From assembly GCA_036874045.1 (NCBI GenBank), contig CM072335.1, forward strand, positions 16,264,001 to 16,328,000: DNA of 64,000 nt, written 5' to 3'. Under the pieces are notes generated by a model. That model was not told the origin of the DNA. It saw nothing but the letters and a program-made list of their open reading frames with translations, and made no database searches. Source of the stretch: Cymodocea nodosa (lineage: Eukaryota > Streptophyta > Magnoliopsida > Alismatales > Cymodoceaceae). A program made the translations under genes and the position numbers. Below, piece after piece: positions 48,107 to 59,727 of the stretch (within the stretch, counting starts at the first letter, position 1; each line of letters begins with the position of its first letter).

Positions 48107-50364
48107 TTAAGAAAAAAATTTTCTTGGTACCCAATGTTGTTGAGGACCAAGTTCATTAAACGCATATTTCTTCTTTTTGTTTAAAAATAGTTTAACATTA
48201 TCATTTATATTCTTATTAGTTGTAAGTACTATTGATTTATCATTAGCTTCATACTCACATATAGCACTATTGCTTTTGCAATCATTCTTTTTGTTTTCAG
48301 ATGTAGTATAATCAAGACCAAACATATTTTTATCAGATGTTAATTTATTTTGGTCATGCTTATACATTTCTGTAAGTTCATACCAAGATTTTGTACTAGT
48401 ATTAACACTTTCCGTACATACAAAATCTTCTTCTGCACAAGAATTTTTTGTTTTATCACATGTAGAATGAGTAATTGGTCTAATACCAGTGTATTGAATT
48501 ACATGCTCAGGTTTCTGAATTTTCAGTTTACTACAATTGTCTGAAATTTTAGAAACATTAGAAATTGAATTTCTAGAACAAGAAACAAGATTTTTTGAAA
48601 CATTTATAGTCATGTTAGAAGTACAATTTGACAAATCACATTGATTTATATTATTACTGCATGATTCATCCTTTGAAGTATCTACTTCTACATATTTATT
48701 ACCTTGTTTCATAATAAAAGGAATTTTAGTCCTAGATTTACTTGAACTGCAACTAATAAATCCTTTATTGGCTTGAGATTTAGGATATTCAGGATAATCA
48801 AATCCTAAGCCAAATTTATAAGACACCATAGGGGTACTAGTTAGTTTGTCTAACTTAGTTTGACTTAAATTCCATTTCTCAAAGGTAGAATTTAAATCTT
48901 GCTCTCTCAGTTTTAATTTATCTATTTCTAATTCAAGTTCATTTATATTATTTCTCAACATTTCATTTTCAGATTCTATCTTTAATTTTTCAGCATTTAT
49001 ATTCTGTATTTGTTCATGCAAGATACATTCATTAAATCTAAATTTTTGCAAATCTCTAGTATGATTTTCATTATCACATTTGAACTTTTCTAAAGTAATA
49101 GACAGGAAACAATTTTCTTCTTCCATAATGGATGAAAATTTTCTAATATTCTTATTTTCTAGTTTACATACTAAGTTTTTGTAATAATACATGATAAGCA
49201 CATAATAATTCATCAAAGTTGAAATCTGAATGACTTTTAGGATCAGATATTACCTCGGACTCATCTGCCATAAAGCACACATGAGCAACGTTTTCTAACT
49301 ATTGTTCTCCTTCTGAATGTGAAGATTTTGATGCTGATTCCTCAGATTCAGACTCTTCAGACGTGTCATCCCAAGTGACCTTCAAAGCCTTTTTCTTGTA
49401 AAGCTTTTTCTGAGTTTTCTGAGCCGTCTTCTTCTGATTTGTCCTACTTTGCTTTTCATTTTTCCTCATAGGACAATTTGGAGAAAGATGTCCATGTTTC
49501 TTACAGTTGTAACATACATACTTTCTGGATGAAGAATTCTTGTCATTCATTGACTTTGACGTTGAGGGTTTATCATTTTTGTTCCTTTGCTGTTTCCTAG
49601 CTTTCCATGCTTTCTTGAATTTCCTAGTCAACAAAATCAAATCCTCGTCAATATCAGTAGATATATCAGAATCTGAATTAATTTCGAAGGATATTTCTTT
49701 CTTTATTTTTAGTTTGTTGTGACTCAGTGATTCATTTAATTGAACTTCATAAGCTGTTAAATTTCCTATAAGTTCATTCATAGAATAAACATTTAAATCT
49801 CGTGATTCCTCAATTGATGTTACTTTCTGAGACCATTTAGAACTTAGGGATCTGAGAATTTTCCTCACCAAATCCTTCTTGTTCAAAATTCTTTCCTAAA
49901 CATTTTAAAGAGTTTATGATATCAAGAAATCTGGAAAACATCTTAGAAATATTTTCGTCTTCATGCATCTTAAAGAGTTCATACTTATGAATCAACATGT
50001 TTATTTTTGTCTCTTTAACTTGAGAAGAACTTTCATGTGAAACTTCTAATGCATGCCACACCTCATAAGCAGATTTATATGCCAACACTTTACTGAACTG
50101 TTCATAACTCAATGCACAAAATAAAATATTTAAGCCCTTAGCATTCAGAGTTTCATTTTCTTTTTCAGTAATTGTCCAAGTATTATAAGGAGTAGTTAAC
50201 AGAGTATATGGTTTAGAAATCATGAACCACAACTTATGATCTATACTTTGAAGAAAAACAGTCATCCTATATTTTTGATATTCAAAATGTATTCCATCAA
50301 ATAAAGGAGGACGATTAAGAATTTGGCCTTCATATAAAGAAAAATTACCATTTCCAGTAGCCAT
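48107..50364 (-). pseudogene. Gag of SIRE copy C
   Basis: Begins MATGNGNFSLYEGQILNRPP at 50364, the expected SIRE gag start about 190 bases after the primer site. Contains FWFMISKPYTLL-type sequence, the gag core, the basic RKQQRNKNDKPSTSK stretch, a CCHC knuckle (CYNCKKHGHLSPNC), an acidic serine-rich stretch and the long coiled-coil tail (ELELEIDKLKLREQDLN). A few breaks. Confidence 0.88.
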
Positions 50365-50550
50365 TTTACCTTAGATTTTTCAACCTATTTGATTTTAAAC
50401 AGTCTAAAAACTTTAAAACAACTTGAGCCTTAAATCAATAGAGTTAAATGTATGCTCATATATTAATTTCTATTTAAAAACAAGGAAGGTAGAATAAGCA
50501 ATGATATTAAATAAGTTGGTATCGATTTTATATCAAAGATTATTAACAAA

Positions 50551-50562
50551 GCTCTGATACCA
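50551..50562 (-). other. Primer binding site of SIRE copy C (initiator tRNA-Met)
   Basis: TGGTATCAGAGC on the minus strand, two bases inside the LTR. The 50365-50550 stretch between it and gag is the non-coding leader. Confidence 0.92.
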
Positions 50563-50564
50563 CT

Positions 50565-52131
50565 TGTAGGATCGTATGGCTACACAAGAGGGGGGTGAAT
50601 TGTGTATTTTTAATATTTTCTGAAATATAATTGAAACTTTAAAACTCAAAAACAAGTCGAGACATTGTTTTCATAAAATCATTTTTATTCAAGGTTTCAA
50701 TTACAATATACAATTCAATTCTCCTTAGAAATTGTAGATGCAATTATATTTCGATACCATGTATCATCTATACAATTTCATAACTACAAACAGAGAAAAC
50801 TAATTTGCAGAATTTAAAACTTTTCTCCCTGTTTGAGATCTTTATTCTTCTTCTTTTTCTTCTTCAGCAATTCTTCAGTGACGAATATCTTGTCTTTTCA
50901 TGCTTCACCGAATTTGCTTTCTTCTGATACTTCAAATCTTCAGTGACGAAAATCTTACCTTTTTATGCTTCACTGAACTTTCTTCCACTTGAGAGATTTT
51001 CCACGAGAAGATGTTTTTGATCCCTGAAAAAGATTTTTCTTTTGGTCTACAGGGATGGTTTGATCCTTGAAAAGATTTTTCGTTTTGTGTGCAAGGATAA
51101 ATTGATCAACGAGAATTCTATGCCTTTTATACTGTATCTTCATTTCATGCATATCCTTCACGTTTAACCACCACCAGTTTTCCACTTCTCCACGTCTTTT
51201 CTTTTTCCTTCATCGAAACACACACGTTCTAACCCACATTTATATTTCAAAATTTCTTTAATCATCAGTCCTAGATCTCTGAAAAATTTCCTGCAAAATA
51301 AACTTTCTCGTCCAAAAGTTTTTCATTAGTGTAATAAGAAGTCGTTACTTTAATGTTAACTAAACGAGTAACACAAGTATATATATAACTTAACGAGTTC
51401 CTCATGTGCCATTTCACGTGACAAGTATTGTAGCTAACTCAATGAACTATGTCCGTGGTGTTATGATAACTCAACGAACCATCTCCGTTGTGTTATGATA
51501 ACTCAACGAACCAGTAATAAACAAATGTTTTTATAATAAGAATTTTACCACGTGCAAAAATAACAACTTAAGTTTATAACGCTAACCTAACGCGTTGCCT
51601 TAGTGTTCAATATAGCAACTCAACGCGTTTAGTTATGTTAACTTAACGAGTTAAACATGTGCACCTCACGTGATATAATACAACATTCGTAACTTATAAT
51701 TTCACCACGTGTATAACACTAACTTAACGAGTTTGTCTCTTCTTTTACTCACTAACTTAACGAGTTATCACGTGACCTATTTTAACCTTTAAGCCTCTAA
51801 CTTAACGAGTTCTCATGTGACCTCTATACAAACAAAACTCTAACTTAACGAGTTGTCTAAACGTGCACTGTTCATGATACAGAAGATATAACATTAAAAC
51901 ATATCATGCTTTTCAATAAAAACACACGTTAACTTAACGTTTAGCTAAATGAGAAATTAATGCAACGAAACGACTAGTTATTAACTTCAGATCCAATACA
52001 GACAAGTATTTATATCAGTAAGCTTTTTCTGTATTAATTGATGATTTTAATTTCTTTTTACAAGCAATAGTAATTGAGCAAATATGATTATTTTCATTCA
52101 GCACACATCATCAAAACAAAAATACTCAACA
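50565..52131 (-). repeat. 5' LTR of SIRE copy C (complete)
   Basis: 1567 bases, TGTAGG to TCAACA on the plus strand. U3 (51350-51960) has about twenty AACTTAACGAGTT/AACTCAACGAA words and several CACGTG boxes. The TATA box is at 51124-51131. The sequence just inside the LTR end reads TCACCCCCCTCTTGTGTA on the sense strand. Its U3 end abuts the plus-strand LTR at 52133 head to head. Confidence 0.92.
51124..51131 (-). promoter_or_regulatory. TATA box of SIRE LTR (copy C)
   Basis: TATAAAAG on the minus strand, conserved in the other SIRE LTRs; the likely core promoter. U3 upstream carries the repeated palindromic motif and CACGTG boxes, known plant bZIP/bHLH target cores. Confidence 0.65.
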
Positions 52132-53146
52132 ATTTTATTTTGATGATGTGTGCTAAATGAAAATAATCATATTTGCTCAATTACTATTGCTTGTGAAAAG
52201 AAACTAAAATCATCAATTAATATAGAAAAAGTTTACTGATATAAATACTTGTCTATATTGGATCTGAAAATTATACTAAGTTAATAACTAGTCGTTTCAT
52301 TGCATTAATTTCTCATTTAACTAAATGTTAAGTTAACGTGTGTTTTTATTGAAAAGCATGATATATTTTAAAGTTATATTTTTTGTATCATGAATAGTGC
52401 ACATTTAGACAAGTCGTTAAGTTAGAGTTTTGTTTGTATAGAGATCACGTGAGAACTCGTTAAGTTAGAGGCTTAAAGGTTAAAATAGGTCATGTGAGAA
52501 CTCGTTGAGTTAGTGAGTAAAAGTTTAGACAACTCGTTAAGTTAGTGTTATACACGTGGAGAAATTATAAGTTACGAATGTTATATTGTATCACGTGAGG
52601 TGCACATGTTTAACTCGTTAAGTTAACATAACTAAACGTGTTGAGTTGCTATATTGAACACTAAGGTAACGCGTTAGGTTAGCGTTATAAACTTAAGTTG
52701 TTATTTTTTGCACGTGGTAAAATTCTTATTATAAAAACATTTGTATATTACTAGTTCATTGAATTATCGTAACACAACGGAGATGGTTCGTTGAGTTATC
52801 GTAACACCACACACTTAGTTCGTTGAGTTAGCTACAGTACTTGTCACGTGAATTGGCACATGAGGAACTCGTTAAGTTAGAAATGTTAAGTTATATATAT
52901 ACTTATGTTACTCGTTTAGTTAACATTAAAGTAACGACTTCTTATTATACTAATGAAAAATTTTGGATGAGAAAGTTTATTTTGCAGGAAATTTTTCAGA
53001 GATCCAAGACTGATGATTAAAGAAAATTCGAAATGTAAACGTGGGTCAGAACTTGTGTATTTCGATGAAGGAAAAAGAAAAGATGTGGAGAAGTGGAAAA
53101 CTAGTAGTGATTAAACGTGGAGGATATGCATGAAATGAAGATATAG

Positions 53147-53154
53147 TATAAAAG
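53147..53154 (+). promoter_or_regulatory. TATA box of the plus-strand SIRE LTR
   Basis: TATAAAAG within ATATAGTATAAAAGGCATAG, as in the other SIRE LTRs. If active it would drive transcription into the element D remnant and element C antisense. Confidence 0.6.
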
Positions 53155-53365
53155 GCATAGAATTCTTGTTGATAAAATTATCCCTGCACATCAAATGAAA
53201 AATCTTTTCAGGGATCAAAAACACCTCTTTGGGGAAAATTTCTCAAATGGAAGAAAATTCAGTGAAGCAGAAACAAGTAAGATTTACGTCACTAAAGATT
53301 TAAAGTATTAGAAGAAAGCAAATTCGGTGAAGCAGAGAAAGACAAGATATTCGTCACTGAAGAAT

Positions 53366-53400
53366 TGTTGAAGAAGAAAGAAGAAGAAGAAGAAGAAAGA
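53366..53400. repeat. GAA microsatellite
   Basis: Run of GAA/AAG triplets in the R/U5 part of the plus-strand SIRE LTR; shorter in copies B and C. Confidence 0.8.
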
Positions 53401-53670
53401 TCTCAAACAGGGAGAAATCTTTTAAATTCCGCAAATTAGTTTTCTCTATTTGTAGTTATGGAATTGTTTAGATGATACATGGTATCGAGATATAATTACA
53501 TCTACAATTTCTAAGGAGAATTGAATTGTATATTGTAATTGAAACCTTGAATAAAAATCATTTTATGAAAATAGTGTCTCGAATTGTTTTTGAGTTTTGA
53601 AGTTTCAATTATATTCGAAAATATTGAAAAACACAATTCACCCCCTCTTGTGTAGCTATACGATCCTACA

Positions 53671-54613
53671 GCTTGTTCTAGTATGGAACAGATTAAGCAA
53701 TTGAAGAGACAACTGTCAAAAGAATTTGACATGAAGGATATGGGAGAAGCCAAGCAAATCTTGGGTATGAGAATTATCTAAGATAGAGTGGCAAGCACTT
53801 TGAGATTAAATCAGAAGAAGTATCTAGAAAAGGTACTAAAGAGATTTAATATCTCAAATGAGAGGAAGAGTGAACTACCTCTCGGACCCCACTTCAAGTT
53901 GTCTAAAAATTAGTCAGCTAAGACTGAAGAAGAAAGGACAAGAATGTCTGGAATACCATATGCTTCAATAGTGGGAAGTTTAATGTATGCCATGATATGC
54001 ACAAGACCTGATATATCTCATGTAGTGGGAGTGGTCAGTAGATATATGGCAGAACCAGGAGCTGAGCATTGGCCTGCGGTACTGTGAATACTCATATATC
54101 TCAGATATTCCCTAGATGTAGATCTGAATTTCAAGAAAGGACCAGTTGAATTGATTGGCTATTGTGATGCTGATTTAAGAAGAGAGTTGGACAAAAGCAG
54201 AAGTACTTCAGGTTATGTTTTCTGCATAGGAAGTACTGTAATTAGCTGGAGATCCAAGTTACAAAGTATTGTTGCACTCTCGACCATAGAAGCTGAATAT
54301 GTTGAAGTAGTAGAGGCAGCTAAAGAAAGAATTTGGCTAGAGAATGTACTAGCCGAATTAGAGCACAAATAGAATAGAAGCATTCTATTCTGTGACAATC
54401 AAAGTGTAATTTATTTAGTTGAGAATCCGAAGTTCCATTCAAGGTCCAAACATATGAGAATGAGATTTCATTTCATAAGGGAAGAGATAGAGCAGAATAG
54501 GTTAGATCTTCAGAAGATTGCTGGATCTAAAAATGCAGCAGATATGCTAACCAAAGTTCTGAATCTGCAGAAATTAAGGCTCTGTATGGCCTTAATTGGT
54601 CTCCTAAAAAGTT
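53671..54613 (+). pseudogene. RT/RNase H remnant of element D
   Basis: RT part: KQLKRQLSKEFDMKDMGEAK and LNQKKYLEKVLKRFN, then VGSLMYAMICTRPDI. RNase H part: GYCDADLRRELDKSRSTSG, WRSKLQSIVALSTIEAEYV, and the closing AADMLTKVLN. Words are typical of TNT1-type Pol. Broken, several breaks. Confidence 0.85.
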
Positions 54614-54732
54614 GAAAAGTAGAAGGAGATGAAGAGTTAATGATTATTTGAGCAGCAGTTGCAATAATCTGTAAGCCGAGTGTAGAGATTGATTTTTCTT
54701 TTGATCATTGTGACAAACTCTAAGTGGGAGAT
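54614..54732 (+). other. 3' non-coding region and polypurine tract of element D
   Basis: Short AT-rich stretch ending in AAGTGGGAGA directly before the LTR start, the typical copia plus-strand priming site. Confidence 0.8.
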
Positions 54733-55606
54733 TGTTAGGGCAAGTATTACAAGTGTGGAGTATGCCACAAGTAGTCCAGGTTCAATTGGAGGCTTTGACT
54801 TAATTATCTGAAAGTCAAAAGATTTCGGAGAGTTACTAGTTGTAACTATCCGAAATGACTTAAATGACACTTAAGTGGATCTTCAGATAGTTAAGAAGCC
54901 AAGTATCTGGAAAGCAGTGACTTAAGTAGATCTTTGGATAGTTAGGCAGTAACTATCTGAAGTTCATAAGTTTTTCTGAGGGTTATCGGCAAAACCTTCT
55001 GAAATGCTTGAAAGGACACTTAAGTGAGTTTTCAGATAGTTAAGATGTAACTATCTGAAAGACATGTAGTTTTCGAAGAGTTATCAACATAACCTTCTGA
55101 AAGGACAGAGAGAGAGAAGTATGTGACTTTTAAAACAGTTAAGTCAGTAACTGTCTGAAATACCGAATCTCTCTAGATAGTTAGCCTGGTATTATACCGT
55201 CCGTTTAGAAAGAATATTCTCTTCGGATAGTTAAGTCTGTAACTATCCGAAATGTTGCAGATTTTGGAAAGTTAAGAAGATAAGGCTCCGAAATTAAGAG
55301 TCTCTTCTCCGAAGCATTGTTTCTCTACTGTAATGGCTTGTATGTAATTAAATGTTTATAAACCCTAAGTTGGGTAGTATATAAACCTTTATGATGTTGT
55401 AAAACATTGCGGTTGATTGTGCCAAAGCTCATAAGGAACCCTCAACTCTCCGTGGACGTAGGCTGTTGCTAAACCACGTAAATCTTGTTTCTTCTCTATA
55501 TTATTTCTTCTCTTACTCTTCACTCCTAGCATCAGTGAGTTTAGAGCTAAGTGTTTCAGTATCGTGTCATAGAAGGTTAACTGAACTATCTATTGAGATA
55601 ACAACA
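54733..55606 (+). repeat. 3' LTR of element D
   Basis: 874 bases, TGTTAGGG to AACAACA. Packed with hairpin units such as 55221-55250 (CTTCGGATAGTTAAG...TAACTATCCGA) and CACTTAAGT/ACTTAAGTGGATC words. About one in ten bases differs from the 5' LTR by eye. Target duplication TGTAC at 55607-55611. Confidence 0.9.
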
Positions 55607-55611
55607 TGTAC

Positions 55612-55925
55612 TTGCAGGTTTGATGTTTTCAAAACCAAATTTCTTGATTAACAAAGATACCATTTCTCACTTGATGGATCTGTAACCCTATAAAGAACTA
55701 TAATTCTCCCATTAGGCTCATTTCAAACTGATTCTTCATTAGATTTTGAAATTCATCACATAGCTTTTCAGATGTTGCCCCAAAAAAATATCATCAACAT
55801 AGATTTGTACAATCAATATGTGTGTATCAATAGTTTTAATAAATAAAGTGTTGTCTACTTTGCCTATGCTAAAATCCTTATTAGTTAAGAACTTCTTCAA
55901 TTTTTCATACCATGCCCTAGGTGCT
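55612..55925 (-). pseudogene. RT middle part of element C
   Basis: On the minus strand shows the RT words [11 protein letters not shown] and KNQFEMSLMGEL and FVNQ further on, in the usual copia order. Bounded by the element D insertion on the left and a solo Athila LTR on the right. Broken. Confidence 0.75.
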
Positions 55926-57919
55926 TATTTAGGTTGGAAAACTTGTTTGATTTGTTTTTATGCTTATATTAATAAATTCTTTTAGAAGTAAACAAACAAC
56001 TTTTCACACAAATTAGATATTAAGTCCAATTTGTATTTTTAACTACAAGTGCATAGTGTATATTATATTTGTGTGCAAGTACAAGTTGATCCCATAGAGA
56101 TTGAGTAATAATTGTGTAATATTTTAATTTTTATGCTAGAGTTTGTATATATTCAATTAAGCACTTTGTTGAGTTACTATTAACTCAATGGACTTAGTTC
56201 GTGGAGTTATAGCTAATTCAATGGACTAACCTCATGGACTTAAGTTAACTCCATGAGCCTACCTTTCTAGTGAAATACTGCTATTCACAAGAGAATTCAG
56301 CCATCTATTGGGCGATTCCACAGAATGTAAATAACATCAATTAAGTTTTTTAATGTTAGTTAATCTGATATTTGTCATTAAATAACATTAACATTCAGGT
56401 ATTTCAAATAGTAACCATTAAGATTTTTAAGTATTTTAACGAATCAATTTCAATAAACAATAAAACTATTTTCTATTTTCTAAATCAAACAAACATAAAA
56501 CATTGACATTACTAATAATGATAACATTAATCATGATACAAAACAAATAATACAACACTTTAATATTAAATCTAAATACAAATAATTAGTTATTTTTGGT
56601 ATTTTTGTTTTGATATGTTCTTGAAGATGAGCAAAAGGTGAAATGTAAAAATCTCTATTGATAGTAAAAACTTCCATCACTACATGCAATGCGATTACAC
56701 CACTGAAAACTTAATCACTTACAATCTTGTCTCCTCTTCCTATAGAATCGCGAACCAAGACTTGTAAGTTGATCTCCTCTTCAGTATACTAGCATTAACC
56801 CAAAACCAAGGCTAGAAGCTTTACGATCTCCTAAGATATGAGTCGGTGCTTGGTGAAAATGGCTTCCCTTCCTACGACACGATCACTCTTCAGAATGGTT
56901 GTCAGTCACCATGTTTGGCTCGGAATCGACCCGACATCTAGAAAGTATTCTTACAGACCTCCAATGGTTGGTGATTTTGGTGGTGTTGTGGAGCTTTAGG
57001 GAACTTCCGATGCTTCCTATAGTTAGTGCGGTCTTCCACACACACACACACTTTCTTCGTTTTTCTCCTCTTCTTTTATATTTCTTTCAGTAGTAATTGT
57101 TTCTTCTTAAATGATTAGTTGGATTTCCTTTATTCATATCAACAATGGTGATTTCTTCTTCATTCCACGAGTTAATTCCTACGTGATACGTGCAATCTTG
57201 GCTTTCCTTCGAATTTCCTGTTTCTGCAACTACAACTGCAACAGTGACATGTTAGAAAATAAATGGTCCGTGGAGTTAGTATAACTCAATGGACTTACTT
57301 CATTGATTTAACTATAAAACATGTGCAATAAAGAAATAACTTATAAGTTTATAACACTAACACAACACATTAACTTAGTGCATATTCACGTAACTCTACA
57401 TGTATAGTTATGCTAATTGTTCGAGTTCAACATGTGTAGCTCATGTGACATAATAGAACATTTAAATTCAACACGTGCATAATTCTTAACTTAATGAGTA
57501 AAAAGATATTTTGGATACTTACAAACCTTAACTATTCGATGCTTAGACACATTTCAAATAGATATCATATAACTTATCGAAAATTCACTTAAGTCATGCA
57601 TTAAGGTTACAACACGTGTCTAACATGAAATAATAAAATATTCATTAAGCATTTAAAACATAACTGTCTGGTACATGAAATGTAACTCTCCAAAATAACA
57701 AACATTTTGGAAACTTAGAATTACAAAGCCTGTAACTCACCGACAGTTCAAAAATATACTTAATTAATGCTAATTCCTTGAAATTATGCAGATTCTTTCA
57801 TTAAGGCATATAACAATGCAATTATAACATAATGGCTTAATTCTAATATAATAAAGCTAAATATAATGCAATTAACCATCATTTAACCATTAATATTATG
57901 CACTTTTTCATTCTAAATA
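55926..57919 (-). repeat. Solo Athila-group LTR in element C RT
   Basis: 1994 bases matching the LTRs of gypsy A and B in the same orientation, with no internal region. Flanked by GTGCT (55921-55925) and GTACT (57920-57924), a 5-base target duplication with one difference, inside RT coding sequence. Product of LTR-LTR recombination. Confidence 0.9.
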
Positions 57920-57924
57920 GTACT

Positions 57925-59722
57925 TGTTTCAGACCATATAAAGCTTTGCTTAAATTGTAGACATGATCTGATTTTGCTTCATCTTCAAATCTAGGGGGCT
58001 GCTTGAAAAATATTTCTTCTTGTATTTTTCCATTCAAAAATGCACGCTTTACATCCATTTGAAAGAGTTTTATTTTCATACTACTTGCAAAAGCAAGTAA
58101 CATTTTAATAACTTCAATTCTGGCAACAGGTGTAAAGGTTTCTTCATAATCTATTCCTTCTTGCTGATTGTATCCTTGTGCAACAAGTCAAGCATTATTT
58201 CTAACAATGTTTCCTTCATCATCTAATTTATTTCTAAAAACCCATTTAATCCCAATGATGGTTTTTCTTACTAGTTTCTTCACTAATTCCTAGACATTAC
58301 TTTTCTAGAATTGACTTAATTTTTCCTATATAGCTATGGTCCAGTAATTGTCCTTACAAGCTTCATCAACTAATTTTGGCTTAATTTCTAACACAAATGC
58401 ACAATAATTGCAAATATCTTGTGTCTTGCTTCTTATCCACACTCCTTTATTTATATTTCCAATTATTTGCTCTATTAGATGATTTGATCTGAATTTCCAA
58501 CTATTTTCATTTTGATCTGATGCTTGAGGTTTGGATTTCTACTTGCATTTATCTTTTTCATGTTCTTCATTTTCACTTTCACTATTAATCTTCAGATTTC
58601 TTATATTCTATATCAAATCTTCATCAAACTAAACATTTATATTTTCCTCTACTCTTTTGTCTTTATCAAAATATACTCTATATGCTTTGCTTCTAAAGGA
58701 ATAACCAACTACTATGGTAGGTTCTAATTTTGAATCAAACTTGTCTTTAGCATCTCTAGTGTTTAAGACATAACATTTACATCCGAATGTCTTAAAATAT
58801 CCAACATTTGGTGTTTTGTCATGCCATAACTCAAATGGTGTTTTGTTTAGGATAGACCTAATATGAGCTTTGTTTGAGATGTAGCATGTTGTACCAAAAG
58901 TTTCAGCCCAAAGGAATTTTGGTAGATTTGCAACATTCAACATTGTTCTAGCAATTTCTTGGAAAGTTCTATTTTTCCTTTCTACCACTCCATTTTGTGT
59001 TGGAGTCCTAGGGCATGAGAATTCATGTAGAATTCCAAGGTTATTATACAAATTTTCAAATTCTAAATTCTCCTCTATGATCACTTCTAATTCTTTTACA
59101 GTTAGGTCCTTTTGATTCTAAACTCTTAAGCAGAAGTTTCTAAACTCAGTGCATGCTTCACTTTTATGAGCTAGAAAAATAACCCAAGTGTGTCTAGAAC
59201 AATCATCAACAATAACAAGAGTATATTTTCATCCTCCTAGACTTAGGATTTTTGTAGGACCAAAAAGATCCATATGTAGTAGTTCTAAAGGCATCTTGGT
59301 ATCTATATTAGATTTGCCATGCATTGAACTTCTTTTCTATTTTCCTAACATGCAATCACCATAGATCTTATCTTTTATGAACTTTAACTTAGGGATTCTT
59401 CTTGCAAGATCATATTTAGATAGCTTTCTAATGGTTTTCATGTTCACATGTCCGAGCCTCTTATGCCATAACCAATCATCTTCACTAGATGCTACCAAAC
59501 AAGAATCATTTGCAGTATTTTCACATGGGAAGTTTAGTGTATATATTGAATTATTTCTAAGACTAGTAAATTTTATTTCATTTGTAGCTTGATTAGTAAT
59601 ACAACACTTTTCAACAATAAATAAAACATTATATCCTTTATCACACAATTGTCTTACACTTAATAAATTTTGTTTTAGTCCATTAACATGTAAGACATTC
59701 TTAATTCTACCATTTTCAGATG
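57925..59722 (-). pseudogene. Integrase and RT start of element C
   Basis: Integrase shows the gag-pre-integrase motif (WLWHKRLGHVNMKTIRKLS), a C..C pair, the catalytic Glu region NGVVERKNRTFQEIARTML and the C-terminal GYSFRSKAYRVYFDKD. The RT start follows with FQMDVKRAFLNGKIQEE and [12 protein letters not shown]. 58200-58620 is the decayed linker. Similar to but clearly distinct from the SIRE copies. Broken, many breaks. Confidence 0.82.
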
Positions 59723-59727
59723 CAATG

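Larger units (their letters stand above)
42249..52131 (-). mobile_element. SIRE-type Ty1/copia element, copy C
   Basis: The most complete SIRE copy here: a full 5' LTR, primer site, gag, pol and most of the extra ORF, on the minus strand. It lacks the ORF end and the 3' LTR, being joined tail to tail to copy B at about 42248. Large open blocks remain in gag, integrase and RT, so it is young compared with elements C and D. Broken, with a handful of breaks. Confidence 0.9.
52133..53670 (+). repeat. SIRE LTR, plus orientation, without its own internal region
   Basis: About 1.54 kb, the reverse complement of 50565-52131, lacking only the first dozen or so bases. It ends exactly at CCTACA, and RT sequence of element D follows with no primer site, so it is a solo or orphan LTR inserted in element D. 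TATA box at 53147-53154. It differs from the copy C LTR at scattered sites. Confidence 0.88.
53671..55606 (+). mobile_element. TNT1-like Ty1/copia element D, 3' half
   Basis: RT/RNase H end, polypurine tract and 3' LTR, on the plus strand. The LTR has the same length (874) and ends as 21459-22332, and the flank TGTAC equals the reverse complement of GTACA there. The integrase end and first part of RT are in neither half. Broken, several breaks. Confidence 0.8.

Noticed and set aside
52133-53670. 5' LTR of a complete plus-strand SIRE element
   Set aside because: No primer site or gag follows; the next sequence is TNT1-like RT of element D.
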